A stretch of 64,000 bases of DNA from Vombatus ursinus (taxonomy: Eukaryota; Chordata; Mammalia; Diprotodontia; Vombatidae): the NCBI RefSeq assembly GCF_900497805.2, contig NW_020954610.1:17516535-17580534 (forward strand). The letters are read 5' to 3'. The stretch's first letter is position 1. Every line of letters starts with the position of its first letter. The translations under genes were made by a program, and so were the position numbers. The notes below the pieces were generated by a model. That model worked only from the letters and a program-made list of their open reading frames with translations. It was not told the DNA's origin and ran no database searches. Positions 36,208-47,764 of the stretch are shown one piece after another.

Positions 36208-38708
36208 AAAAGGCATGCTATAACACTAGAGTTGTTAGGAAAAGAGTTAAGTATAGATAATCAAGTAATAATAATCAGCAAATACACAAACTTAGGAGAA
36301 ATGGAATATACTGTAGTATACAGAAGCTTGAATTAACCATGCACTACGCAGTTAGAAAATATGTTTCTTTAATATTTTATCTTCTTTGCATTTATAACAT
36401 AAGTCATTTCAACAGACATGGAATCCTTTTTTCCTCCAATGCCACAAACTGCTTTACAAATGAAAGCTGGTACTGTTGCTTATCAAAATATACAAGACAA
36501 TTGATGTTTTTATATAAAACCACTTTATACTTTAACTTGTTCCCAAAAACCTTTTTTTTTTTTTGCCAGGTAAAAAAATGTTGTTACAAATATTTACAGC
36601 ATTTTCTTGTGTTAGATGAACATTCTTACAAACTGAAAAAGGGAATTTTATGAACAGACCATTTAAAACACGATAGAATGTCAGAGGCTCCTAGCTGTGC
36701 TATTTTTTTTCTTGAATACAGTACTGAAAATAATCCATCATCCCTTGCCTTTAACCCAAATCACTCTGTTCACATTTAAACTCCCATTTTTCACTAAGTG
36801 GTCCATTCACCAAATAGAAAATACAAAGAAAAGGCCACTTTGCATTGGGTCTTCTTTCAGAAAGGAGCTTGGGGGAGAGTGGGGAAAGTTTAAGAGAATG
36901 TCTCAGTAAAACCAGAACAGTCAGTCTTTGGTCAGAGCAATGAGGTGACATTCCGATGCAAAAACTTGCTTGGTCAGCAATCTTTATGATTTGTGCTGCT
37001 ATGGATCTAGGATGAACCTTTGAAGGATTTGGGTAACAATGTTAAAAAAAAAACAAACAGACTGGAATGTGATTAAAATGACAGTATGAAAGTAGCTATT
37101 TAAATATTCACTAACATCACAAACAACGCAGAAATCCAAGAACTTAAAAAAAAAGTTTACAGTGCTGATCTAAGCTTGACAAAAAGAAGCTTCTGATCAT
37201 AACTCCTATCTCCAAGGGCACTGGACCAGGCTATTATCCCACTACGCCACATACCCCAAGTTAGAAAAGATACGATGACCCCTACAAGATCTGAAGCAGC
37301 CCTATATTGGATTCCTGCACAACGCTGTACAGTGAGTATCATAAGGTAAAGGCAAAGGAGTAACTGAGATCTCATTTAGAGAGTCACAATTTTTGCATGT
37401 ATGGATAGTCAGTGGGCCAACATTAAAAAAAAAATTATATAGTACATAGTTTATGGAAACTGATTCTATGTAAGTGCGAAAAAGGGGTTGGGGGAAGGAC
37501 AATTAAGACTACTGAAGGCACATAAACTTTGGTCCTGGTTTTTTTTTGTTTTTTTTTTCCTCTCTACAAAAACCCCCAAGTCAAATAGTACATTTAAAAT
37601 TTTTTTTCTTCTAGCAATTCATAATTTGTAGTATGCTAGGAATTTCTGCTCTGAAAAAAAATTACAAATAGTCTTGTATATTACAAACATATTCTAAAAG
37701 ACAGCAGAGTTAAATTTTGCTTAAAGGAAAACTCCTGTGCAATCTGAATTATATTTCTTTCAGCACAACAGTAAAACTTTTAAGTCTGGCAGTTTTTTTT
37801 CTAGGTAACAACAGATCAAGACAAAGGAAAAGGCAAACAAAAACGGCTTTAAGCACAGGTATACTCTCATATTGGTTTTAAAAATAGCAGTACACAGAAG
37901 GAATCCAGGAGATGGACTAAAAGTTTGGCAAACTTTTAAAGTGTGATTCATAGGGAGTAGTCTGTAGTTTCATCCCTGTTATCTTTTGCTCAAATTTAGA
38001 GAAAGGATGAGATGACAAACAACAAATGTATAAAGGCAAAACTGCTACTGTAAAGTAACTTACACACTCTTCCTAAAAGACAGATATTTTGAATTTGTTT
38101 GCAAAATTATGCGTAAAATACAGCACTAACAGTGATGGCTCTCTTCTGTCTTTAAAATACAGAGGCTCAAAGACTCCAATCACTTAAAATTATTGCACAT
38201 AAAATGGGGCTAATACAGACACTCATGAGTAAATCAAATCATGAAAAATTATATTAAAATTGCAAAAGCTTTCTTTGACATTCAATTTCTAATTTCAACT
38301 TTTAAAACAATAAAAACATTAAGTCAAAGCAGAAACACCCAGACTAAAATAATTATTTCAATCATGATAGGTCTTTTAGATGGTTTACATAATTGTTCTT
38401 TATTTCATTTTATATGCAAAAGACATCTAAAATGCTGAAGGAAAATGGAATTGTAATATCAAGCTAAATTCCATTTTTATTTTTCAAGTCTCTACTGAAA
38501 TGCTACTCCACTGACTTATCAAGACCATGGGGTGATCTTGGATTCTTGAAGGTTATATATGTATCAAAACACAAATTCTGCATCTAAACACTAGGCTGAA
38601 AAGGCTTCAAGGAAACACTTACGGTCATGCAGTACAGCTACCACTTGAAATCCAGTCAGATTGGTCCTATCACTAGAAGGTTGCCCACCAAGTGTGTGTT
38701 TCCTTTTT

Positions 38709-38750
38709 GGGGGGGGGGGGGTATGGGGGGGGGGGTAGGGGAGGGCAACA
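38709..38750 (-). repeat. C-rich tract in PTBP3 3' UTR (G-runs on plus strand)
   Basis: The plus strand has two runs of about a dozen G each, followed by shorter G-runs. The transcript is therefore C-rich, a composition bound by PCBP/hnRNP K. The G-rich strand could fold as a quadruplex. Run length is likely to vary and is prone to sequencing error. Confidence 0.85.
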
Positions 38751-39105
38751 ATGCCAACTCATCTTCTAAGGCATAGGTCTTAACACTTATTACCTGCATC
38801 ATGGGAGGGAGTACACACACTTATGAAATCATGGATTTTTAAAAATACTTCATAAATGTTCTCCAAGTACCATTTATAAGAAAAATAAAGACCTATAAGA
38901 CTATTTCCATTTATTTAAATGTAATGTGACCCTAAACTGCTATATCAAATAAAAACATTATTTGAGTCTATTTAATTTTTCCACTGGAATTTGTTAGTCA
39001 TGTATTTGACACTTGTGCTAAATGGAGCCAAATTCTTTTAAAAAAAAAAAAAAAGGCAAAACTTTTTGCGTGTGTGTGTGTCACTGACATGCTTTTTGGA
39101 CCTGA

Positions 39106-39205
39106 CATTTCATTGCTATAGGGGATTCTGAATGAGGAAATTCCCTTTTAATGAAAATAGACTAAGGATACCTCTACAATTTATAGTCTTAGAGCGCTGC
39201 ACTGA
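39106..39205 (-). repeat. Old SINE fragment in PTBP3 3' UTR
   Basis: The words gaggaaattccctttt and tttatagtcttagag align with the better-preserved copy at 15555-15735 (gaggaaactccctctatg, cttataatcttagagag). The copy is much diverged and is the only dispersed-repeat piece I could detect in the UTR. Confidence 0.4.
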
Positions 39206-40234
39206 CTGACAGAAAAAGCCCAAATTTCTTCAAACAACAAAATCTTCATCTCTTAGTAATCCATAAAATGGAAAAAGTTATCAACACCCAACACTTATAC
39301 TGACTTTCACAATGGAGCTATCAGGTCATTCTACTCTTCTCCAACAAGTTGCTATTAGGGGAAAATAACCAGAGGGATTTTTTGATTTGTATTTTGTTCT
39401 GTTTTGTTTTTATTTTTTAAACCGGACTAGTGAATTATTTTAATATCCTAAGAAAACAAGAACTTGTATTTCAGCCTAACCTATAATAGTCAGAGTTGCA
39501 TTTTAAATGTACTGCTATTTTTGAAATCTGCATCGACACTTTATCTAAAAGCCAAGAGACCTCCAAAAGTGATATAGTATTCTTTTAAAATAAAGTACAT
39601 AAACTTGAAAAAATTAACACTATAGAACAGCAAAAATGAAGAAAAAAAAGGTTTAGAAGATAGAGAATAAATGCATGCCAAAATTAAAAAAGCACACAGA
39701 TCTTGATTTTCCACCACCCAATTTTTTTTCTTTTACAAAACCTGTGTCAACACATAGACTGTAGACCTCTATAATTCAAACAACAAGCCCAAATGGATAA
39801 TACTTGGGCTAATTTTAGACAAAAATTGAATTTTTCCAAACAACCTATTTTTATACAAGAATATGTCTTTTCCAAATCTTAATTTAGATTTTCTTTGTCA
39901 ATAAATTAAAATGTTATGTGCATATGTATATACAATATCAGAATAGTGTATGTATGAATATATACGTATATACATACATACACATATATACACAAAGTCC
40001 CTGATAAGGATTCAAATGTTCTTTCAGATTTAAAGATCTGCTTCATAATTACATTCAACTCCATTATGATCTGCCTTCTATCAGTGTTCCTTTGCCGCAC
40101 TTAGCTTGACTATCTTATGAGAATAAGTTTCTTAAGTCATATGATATTTTCTAACCAAAAGAGGAATACAAAATACTCCGAATATATGTCATAGAATAAT
40201 GTAGCTCTTTTAGTATCCTAAGTACTGTGTGGAT

Positions 40235-40236
<2 letters not shown>

Positions 40237-40271
<35 letters not shown>
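40237..40271 (-). repeat. (UG)n microsatellite inside PTBP3 3' UTR
   Basis: About 17 CA units on the plus strand give a UG repeat in the transcript. UG repeats are known binding sites for TDP-43 and CELF proteins. It is a simple repeat, and a function is only possible. Confidence 0.9.
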
Positions 40272-40273
<2 letters not shown>

Positions 40274-41306
40274 TTCTAGTTTATTACCTAAAAAATTAAT
40301 GTCTCTTCTACCATTTAATAGGTGACACACAAAATAATTCATAACTGCCTATTCAACCAATGCTAAAATGGTCCACCTCATGATAACTTCATGTTCCTTC
40401 CTATTCTAACATTATCATTATCAATGACTAAGTAAATTGTTTCTCCTTGACTATCATAATTCTTTCAATCTCTGAATTTTATTAGAAAGATTACTACAAG
40501 AAATTTGATCTAGTTTTTCTCACAAGATCATCACTGTATTAAATTAATGGCTGGTGGCAAGGAAACATGTTGAAATTGAATAACTGAGATGAATCACAAG
40601 TACTGAGTCTTAATATAATCTATTAAAATCTGAAATAAGTAAAAAGGGTTGACAAAAATGACTTCTTAAAAAATGAAAAATGCTTTTAAAAATCTGATCA
40701 AGCATCAAAGTAATAGTTAAGCAAAAGTTGCTTAATTTAAAAAAAAGTCACATTATACAATTACTGAAGCAACATTAAAATACACTCTTACATTCAACAA
40801 AATAAAGAGAAGATACTCTCCCCCCCTTCCAAATCCAATCTTCCCTTACTCTTCAAATACGTGGGCATTTAATAATGAAGCTATATTAGCAAAGAAAAGC
40901 AAGTTCTCTCTTTAGTACTGAGAAAAAAAATAAACAAGGAATCCTGAGACAAATTCTGATGGGTATACACAAAATCAACAAATTGGGACCATGCTTTACA
41001 GTAAAAAATTATCAGGTTAAGTGGCATTGATTGCTAACAGGTAAAATTTGAAGAGGCCTACAGGGTATGCACTGAGTTATTACCAATCCCACAAACCCCA
41101 CCACCCCACCCCATTTCTGCACCAAAGCACCAAAAATTTGAATTCAGACTACTACTTATTGAAAACCATTTTTAAAATCACAATGAAAACATTTTAAATC
41201 CTAAAGATCAAAAAGAAAAAAAAAATCTCTCTTACCAAGCCCACAATACAGTTTTCAAGATACTTTAGATAAAACTCTAAGCTATTGTATCATTATAAGC
41301 ACATAA

Positions 41307-41315
41307 TAAGGCACG
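41307..41315 (-). promoter_or_regulatory. miR-124 8mer seed match in PTBP3 3' UTR
   Basis: The transcript strand reads CGTGCCTTA. It pairs with bases 1-9 of miR-124 (5' UAAGGCACG) and contains the full 8mer GUGCCUUA. Weaker matches lie at 37515-37521 (7mer-m8) and 38767-38773 (7mer-A1). miR-124 is known to repress PTBP1 in neurons. Action on this gene is inferred from the seed alone. Confidence 0.5.
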
Positions 41316-42390
41316 TAATAAGAAATTAAGTAAATACACAGTAATTTTGATTTAAGTATTAGATTATAGTGGTACAAAAAACCCTTGAGGTTTAAACTTT
41401 TTTTTTAAAAGAAGACCTTACCAAAAATAACTTTTAAAAAATCTGTCAAACCATATGATAGACCTGAATATTTTCCTTAAGACTGTAAACTTTTTTATTA
41501 TCTGAAAACAAATGTAAAAAAGTAGTTTTTAATTAGGATTATTTTTCCTTTTAATTTTTCTAGAATCATACTACACATCATTTCATGGGAAAAATGTCAT
41601 TGTGAATTCAGATAAAACATGATTTTTATGCAATAAAAGCATTAATTAATCCTATAAACAGGTCCTGGTTCTATTTCAATCCAACTTGATTTGGGGAGAG
41701 AGTCAGGCACTGCCTTTCTCCAAAAATCTTACTTCCATAATAAAATTAAGAACATAAGAATGATTCAGAAGAGTCCAATGAATGAGGGAAAAGATTAATT
41801 GTTTTTCATTAGGAATTTATACTTATAAATTTACGTTTGAGATATCAGAGTCCTTCAATTTGCCTTTGAATTCATTATCATGTGTCACAAAGTAGTGACC
41901 AAGAATTCATGAACTAATATTTCTCTGCACAGGAGTCATACTTTCTAGTCAGAGACAAATATATGAATTTTTGCTTACACAAAGTGATTTTAAAGTACTT
42001 ATGTTTAAATAATTCAAACCATGAAGGAAATTTAGAAATGTTGTGTAAGCTTGATTTGGACCAAAAATAGGCTGTCCCCTGAAAGAGAATTTAACAGGGC
42101 ATCTGATTGAAAAAAATACTCCTTTTTTTAAAAAATAGGATATTTCCACAGAAACTCTGATATGGAGAAATAATAATAAACTTTTTACCACATACTGACA
42201 GAAAATAATGGAAAAAAAGGTAATCCCTTGATTCTTTACTGTGTATGAACACACTCAAACATCAAACTCAGCGAGAGTTTAATTCAATATTTTGTAAAAG
42301 AGGCAGAATTCATCTTAAGCTGCTTCAGTCTCTGTCTGAAGGTTTTATTCAAATTGTGGTCCAGTCTTAAAAGGAAAGTTCACAGAAAAG

Positions 42391-42523
42391 TCAAATTGTT
42401 GACTTTGAGAAGGAGACTCTGAGGTGGTGGTTTTCTCCAAGATCATGATTATGCAGCTCAATAAGTGCCTGAATTGCTTCCTCCACAGATCCCAACTGGA
42501 TGAGTGCCATTTTGCGATCTTTC
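42391..42523 (-). CDS. PTBP3: PTBP3 last coding exon, RRM4 C-terminus and stop
   Basis: The 133 nt of coding sequence encode [20 protein letters not shown] then [20 protein letters not shown] and STI, followed by TGA at 42393-42391. KMALIQLG is the RNP1 strand of RRM4, and RVSFSKSTI is the usual PTB family C-terminus. The acceptor is CTTTCCCAG|GAAAG. With this exon the window encodes 352 residues of PTBP3, whose full length in mammals is about 520-550. The exon runs on into the 3' UTR without a further splice site that I can support. Confidence 0.97.
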
Positions 42524-42764
42524 CTGGGAAAGAGAACACATATGTTTAAGCAACTGTAAATCCCATCCACTATAAATATAATTTGAATATTCTATTCAAA
42601 ACTATCTCATACACACACACACACCCACACACACCCCCACACACACACACACACAGAGGTTTGAGCCAAATTATGGCTCTCTCTCTCTCTCGCTCTCTCT
42701 CACACACACAATCTAAAAGGACATAAATTTATTGCTAATAAGTTTCTAACAGGGAAGAACTTAC
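42524..42764 (-). other. PTBP3: PTBP3 terminal intron with UG and GA repeats
   Basis: This 241-nt intron is short for the gene. About half of it (42610-42712 on the plus strand) is CA, CCCA, CT and CA repeat, so the pre-mRNA has UG repeats at both ends of a GA-rich block. The block lies about 90-190 nt upstream of the last acceptor. UG repeats bind CELF proteins and TDP-43; an effect on splicing here is unproven. Confidence 0.9.
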
Positions 42765-42842
42765 TGGAAGAATTTGAAGGCTTTAACTGTACATCCGGCA
42801 TCTGTAAATAGATTCTTCAGGTCATCAACCATAACTGAAGGT
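42765..42842 (-). CDS. PTBP3: PTBP3 coding exon, RRM4 alpha1-beta2
   Basis: This 78-nt exon encodes PSVMVDDLKNLFTDAGCTVK followed by AFKFFQ. It is the first helix and second strand of RRM4. The acceptor is TTTTCTTAG|AC and the donor is TTCCA|GTAAGT. It is followed by the shortest intron seen in the gene, 241 nt with UG/GA repeats. PTB RRM4 recognises short CU-rich RNA, and the AFKFFQ strand leads straight into the [13 protein letters not shown]1 segment of the next exon. Confidence 0.95.
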
Positions 42843-43149
42843 CTAAGAAAACAGAAAAAAAATCATAATTGCTTCATTCTTGACTACCACAAATTAAGTT
42901 GTATTAACTTGTATTGTAGTTTAAACAACATAATTACTTTAATACGAATGTAAATGTCATGATTGCTGAATATTAAGATTTAAATCATATCAAAGAATCC
43001 TAAAACATATACACAATAACCTTACAAAGTATTTTCCATAGGTAATCTTATTTCATATTAACAATAACCAAGGATAGTTTGATCTTAGAGGAATCACTGC
43101 CTCCTATCTTATAGATGATTTAGGTTCAAGGTCTTCTTTCCAACTGCTG

Positions 43150-44410
43150 GTGTTTATTTGCCTCTGCTGATCTCACTACTAAACACTGTTAACTGCATCC
43201 TGACCTCAGGCTTCTGCCAACATAGTCTCTAGCTTTGTCACTGATCATTCAGCTTGACTCTCAGTTTCCTCCCCCCTGACAAACCCACTCCCTCTTCCTT
43301 CTTGAAATTCTCTCTTCTCTAAAATTTTACTGACTGCTCGTTTTCTGTCTTCTCCTCACCCCTTAAATGTGCAAATACCTGAAAGTTTAATTTTTCTCCC
43401 TCTAAGCTTCTTTTCCTAAGCTCAGCTATAGGGACCACATCTACTCATACAGAGCTTTAACTATCAACACTATTACTTCCAAAGCTATCTCTGGCTATCA
43501 TTCTTTTTCTATGTTTCCTCTCCAGCTGCCTTCTATTTCAAATTTAATGTCTTACCACTAATTCCACACTCACAGCTTACTTTTAAAAAAATTAATCTGC
43601 TCCCCAAAATGTTTGTCCCTTTCTGACTTTCATATCTCTGCTACTAGTACTATTCACTGTCTTCCAAGCTCAAAACCTCAGAATTACAAATTACTTTTCT
43701 CCCTACTTCATTCTGTAAAAATAATCACTAAGTCCTAATGATCAAGTCTTCATCATCTCTTACAGATGTTTCCTCTTCATTCCTACTTCCCAATGCCCTA
43801 TTGCAAGTGATGGCATCTTGGATATGAATGAATGAAGTAGCTTTCCTGAAGGACAATGGCCTTCCTGTCTGTCTCTAGTCTTCTACTCTAAACCTTCTTG
43901 CATAGCAGTGTCTGAACAATTTTGCTAAAACAAAGTTGTAAAAATAAATCATACCTTTCACTGATATTTTTATACCATCACTCTCCTAATCATTAACACA
44001 GAATGGCTCCCAATTGCCTACTGTATCAAATGCAGACTCATCTTGATGTTCAGGCCTTTCTACAACATGGTCTCTTCTTACTTGTCCAACCATATCTCCC
44101 AGTAACTGATCAACATAAATATGCCCTGCACTAATCATGACAATCTCTTGACCGTCCCCTTAAAAGATCATGTTCGTTCTTACCCTTATACATTTGCTCA
44201 ACTTGGATTCTATTTTAGCCTATCCACATCTTGTCAAAATCCTATCCATCCTTCAAAATCCAGGTGAAAATTCTAGTCCTCCTCCTTCACAGATTTTTTT
44301 TTTAATCAACACTAGGCTACATTTTATACACATTAATTTTGCTTCCCTGATCAATTTTTTTGAAAGTAGCAACTAAGTCAAAAACTTACTGACTACTGAC
44401 ACAGGACAAG
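43150..44410 (+). mobile_element. L2 LINE fragment (ORF2 C-terminal region)
   Basis: The words agaatggctcccaattgcct, ttcaggcctttctacaacat and tcctatccatccttcaaaat are in the L2 order. The first half (to about 43700) is assigned only by continuity. Confidence 0.6.
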
Positions 44411-44439
44411 GCACTTGGCAGATGCTTAAGAGTCCTGAA

Positions 44440-44620
44440 TCATAGCTTTAATTAATAACACTAAATTCAGCAAAATGCTTTATGTGGCATCTCATTTGAT
44501 CCTTACAACAATCTATAAGCTAAGTATTATTACTGTCTTCATTTACAGATGAGGAAACAAGATGATGTGACTTGCCCAGGGTCACAACACTTCAGCAACT
44601 ACTAAAATAAGATGTAATTC
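44440..44620 (-). mobile_element. MIR SINE
   Basis: Reversed core: tttacagatgaggaaacaag, then gtgacttgcccagggtcaca. Confidence 0.7.
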
Positions 44621-44724
44621 TATTAAAAGGCAAGCATACTTAAATTTTTTTTTAAAGATAAAAATAACTATCTTCTTTTGTGAGGAAAAAATACAATCAC
44701 TATAAGTTATAAAGAAATGGAATA

Positions 44725-44810
44725 TTTTATTCATTCATCAAAATTTTATTAAGTATCTACTATGTATATTGCACTCTGCTGAGTGCTAGGAGACAGAAGA
44801 AATTTCAGCT
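44725..44810 (+). repeat. Old interspersed repeat, family unassigned
   Basis: The phrase ttattaagtatctactatgt followed by gctgagtgctaggagaca is the same ancient repeat as near 15760 and 28965. Confidence 0.5.
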
Positions 44811-45560
44811 AAATGACTGGCTTTTCAAGTGCAGGGTAAGAGAAATTTCAAGGTCAATTTGGCTCAAACTTGAAAATTTTAAATTTCCTAAATTCACTAA
44901 CCTATCTCCAGCTGAAAGGGTATGTATCACATTATTTTAAAATCAAATACACTTGAATAAGATGGAAGGAGAATGATTTTGGAATGTGTTTTGAAAAAAA
45001 GAGCCTAAAAAAGGTTTTGGGTTTCAAATTATTCAAGAACAAATGAGTGGAATATAAGAAAAGGACAATTGAAAGCAAACACTGGTCTACCTTACCTATA
45101 CAGTGGTAACATATCAAAGTTTCTATGCTAATCAAGCTAGTTGATGACAAAGAGGTAACTAAATTCTGACAATATATTATAGATTTGGGGGGATGGGGAG
45201 AGATGGTTATTTGCTCAGAACGATAGATATGTACCACCAGAAAAATATGGCTAAAACAAAAAAATTTATGCTTTTTTTGAGCCAAGAGATTAACTATCTC
45301 AGGATCCTACAATGCCCCAATCATTTTGCAAATAAATTAAACAAAAGGATTTGAACACTTAAAAAAAAAAATCAAACCTCACAACCTATTTTGTTTATTA
45401 TGAAACAATATTTTCAAGATACCATTTAATATGCTATAAGAAATTCAAGACTGAGATAAGTGATCTCCCAGAAGCAATTTCAGGGTTTATCAACTCTTCA
45501 ACTACATTTAAAACTGGCACTTCATAAATAAACCAAGTAAACAAGCAATTAGCTACATAC

Positions 45561-45777
45561 GGGATGTTAGAAAGATGCAGGGTGGCAGATGGTGGATAGA
45601 TATTCTGGAAGTTCTTAGAACCAGGCTTCTTAAAACGATGTAGAGGACTATTGCTAAAATCTTTAGTCAAACCTTGGTCTTCTTGGCCCTCACGAGGAAG
45701 CTGGACTGATTGATGTTTTGACAGAGTAGCACGAAGCACCTTTCCATAAAGTCTTTGTCCACTCAGGTGGTTCATGG
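45561..45777 (-). CDS. PTBP3: PTBP3 coding exon, end of RRM3, linker and start of RRM4
   Basis: This 217-nt exon encodes [60 protein letters not shown] and [13 protein letters not shown]. It completes RRM3 and its C-terminal extension, gives the short RRM3-RRM4 linker that packs the two domains back to back in PTB, and opens RRM4 with RNP2 (LHLSNIP). The acceptor is TAATGCTAG|CC and the donor is ATCCC|GTATGT. Its match to vertebrate PTBP3 is almost residue for residue. The open frame continues past both splice sites, but those flanking codons are intronic. Confidence 0.96.
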
Positions 45778-45964
45778 CTAGCATTAGGGGAGGAGAAAAT
45801 CAAGTTCAGCTATGAGAACAGTTTGAAGCCATATCCTGTCAAAATCAATATAAATGGTCTATCTTTGCCCAATGAGGGACAAGGGTGTATACGGCAGAAT
45901 GAAGATGTGGCAAAATGTATACATTGATCTTGAAAGCATAAAAAAAAAGCTACTTCAAAATTAA

Positions 45965-46135
45965 GTATAGCCTCAAAGAATCCCAGCATTAGAAGACCCA
46001 ATAAAGGTCATATACTTCAATTTCTTGATGAATATATGAAATCCTCTCCTAAAATTATCTCATTAACACTCTGAAAACCTCCACAATGAGGAATTGCTTT
46101 TCAAAGCACTTCATTACATTTTAAGGCAGGTCACT
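45965..46135 (-). mobile_element. L3/CR1-like fragment
   Basis: Reversed 3'-end words such as ctcaaagaatcccagcatta and caatgaggaattgctttt. It is diverged. Confidence 0.4.
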
Positions 46136-46139
46136 AACT

Positions 46140-46335
46140 ATTAGAAGACAGGCACATGGTGTTATAGAAAACAATGCTAGATTTTGAGTCAGAGAACAAG
46201 TGATCCTGCCTCTTTCATCTGTGGGAGCTACTGACAAATCATAAACTCTCTGGGTCTCATTTCCTTACTGGTAAAATAAAGGAACTGGATTAGGTGACCT
46301 CTATGGTTCCCTCGAGCTCTAAATCTACGATCTAA
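46140..46335 (+). mobile_element. MIR/THER1-type SINE
   Basis: Core words tttccttactggtaaaataa and the tail aggtgacctctatggttccc followed by agctctaaatctacgat. Confidence 0.65.
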
Positions 46336-46559
46336 TTTTCTTTCTTTTGTTAAACTGAAACACCACTCTCCTTTTAACTTCTACTTATATAGGTCCTTGG
46401 ATCACACAGAAGAAATTTAATGATTCTTCCATATAACAACCAAAGCATTACTTCAAGATGATTGCCCTATTAAACCCCCACCCTCCCACCCCCTGCTTTG
46501 AGCCAAACTGCTAAGTCTTCTCTACTAGAAGTTAAATCTCTCCAGTCTACTTGACTCAT

Positions 46560-46795
46560 CACATGGTTCCCACTCCCTTCCAAGAGAAAGGAATCACCAA
46601 CTCTACTCTTTCCAGTGAGAAGGATTTATGATCTCCAGCCTTCTCATGTCACTGGCTCTGGAGCCAAAATGTCTCTTATGTGTTGTCTCCCTAATTAGAT
46701 TGTGAGCTTCTTGAAGGTAATGGCCTGCCATGCTTTTTCTATTTGGATCCCCAATGCCTGGCACATATTAAGCACATAATGCTTTCTCGTTCACA
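46560..46795 (+). mobile_element. L2 LINE 3' end
   Basis: Tail words attgtgagcttcttgaaggt and caatgcctggcacatattaa match the L2 3' end. Confidence 0.65.
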
Positions 46796-47764
46796 ATTCC
46801 ATGCTAGCTCCAGATGTGGTCTGAACAGGATAGTACAGTGGGATTAACTTCTCTATTTAGAATTCTACCTTAATTTTTACCCAAAATAACATTGAGATTA
46901 AAACTACACTATTTTTGATTACCAATTTTGTCTTCTAATTTTGTCATCCACAAACTGATTAGCAAGATAACTACAGACATGGTCTCTTTAGCACTGCTGT
47001 ACTTGTTACAAGCTGAATTAATCTGTCTCACATCATTTATATTTAAGGCTTTGACTGAGGAGTGATGATTTTTAAAGTTGAGGTAGGTGAAAACAATGTC
47101 CTTTTCCTTACTTTAAACTTATAGAACAGAATTTAACAATGGTAACTAAAGGCAGCTACTTCAACAATTTCTTGTTATTAATAACAATCCCACCTTTTAG
47201 TGATAACATAAGAAGTGGAAAAAATAGTGTGTTCCTTTCATGAAAGAAATTTCTTCCATGTTAACATTCAGATAAAAAGCTCTGCAATCATAGTTTGCTG
47301 CACTATTGAGCACATGCAAAAGGTTTTTAAGCAACATTTTATCAATAACAAGTATTCTCAGGTAGTATCACAGGTCTTTTTGCTCTCAAAAATCATGCTT
47401 TTATAAACAAAAATACATAAACAATTTAGGTAAAGAACTCTTTCTCTGAATACTAAAATTGAAGAAAATCTTTCCATAAAAAGAAACCAGTAGAAGACTG
47501 ATTTTTTTCTTACCACTCTTTGTGTTACTACGAAAAAGAGGAATTATTATAAATTACATCATACTAATTAAATTCTACTGAAGAGTCAATAAAATACTTC
47601 TACAAATTTTTAAAAAGGGAAATCACTTTCATTGATCTTAACTTGCTTTAAAAAATCATCACCTTCAGTCAAAGCCTTAAATAATAGCAAAAAATTTACA
47701 TGGAGATAAATTAGTTCAGATCTCAAGAAGTATAAGGGAAGAACAGTATCCAGAACACAGCAGA

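Larger units (their letters stand above)
36185..42390 (-). other. PTBP3: PTBP3 3' untranslated region (inferred, about 6.2 kb)
   Basis: From the stop codon to about 36185 there is no recognisable full SINE, L1 or LTR. That contrasts sharply with the repeat-dense DNA on both sides. The left end has AATAAA (complement at 36202-36207), and past the likely cleavage site the transcript strand is GU-rich (about 36140-36175). Other possible AATAAA signals lie at 42344-42349 (about 40 nt after the stop), 41494-41499, 40280-40285 and 38399-38404, so shorter isoforms are possible. AU-rich blocks, a UG repeat, a C-tract and miR-124 seed matches lie inside. The full extent is inferred from composition and signals, not from transcripts. 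Confidence 0.72.
42843..45560 (-). other. PTBP3: PTBP3 intron between 217-nt and 78-nt exons
   Basis: This 2.7-kb intron is largely occupied by an L2 fossil (about 43150-44410), a MIR-type SINE (about 44440-44620) and a short old repeat (about 44725-44810). The rest is AT-rich DNA in which I see nothing specific. Confidence 0.9.

Noticed and set aside
40237-40271. CRISPR-like repetition from microsatellites
   Set aside because: These are simple dinucleotide runs with no spacer structure, in a vertebrate genome.
42345-42539. 64-codon minus-strand frame overlapping the last PTBP3 exon
   Set aside because: It is the wrong frame across the real coding sequence; the correct frame gives [11 protein letters not shown] to VSFSKSTI.
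44932-45285. 117-codon minus-strand open frame within a PTBP3 intron
   Set aside because: No known protein words, no splice sites in phase with the gene, and AT-driven composition.
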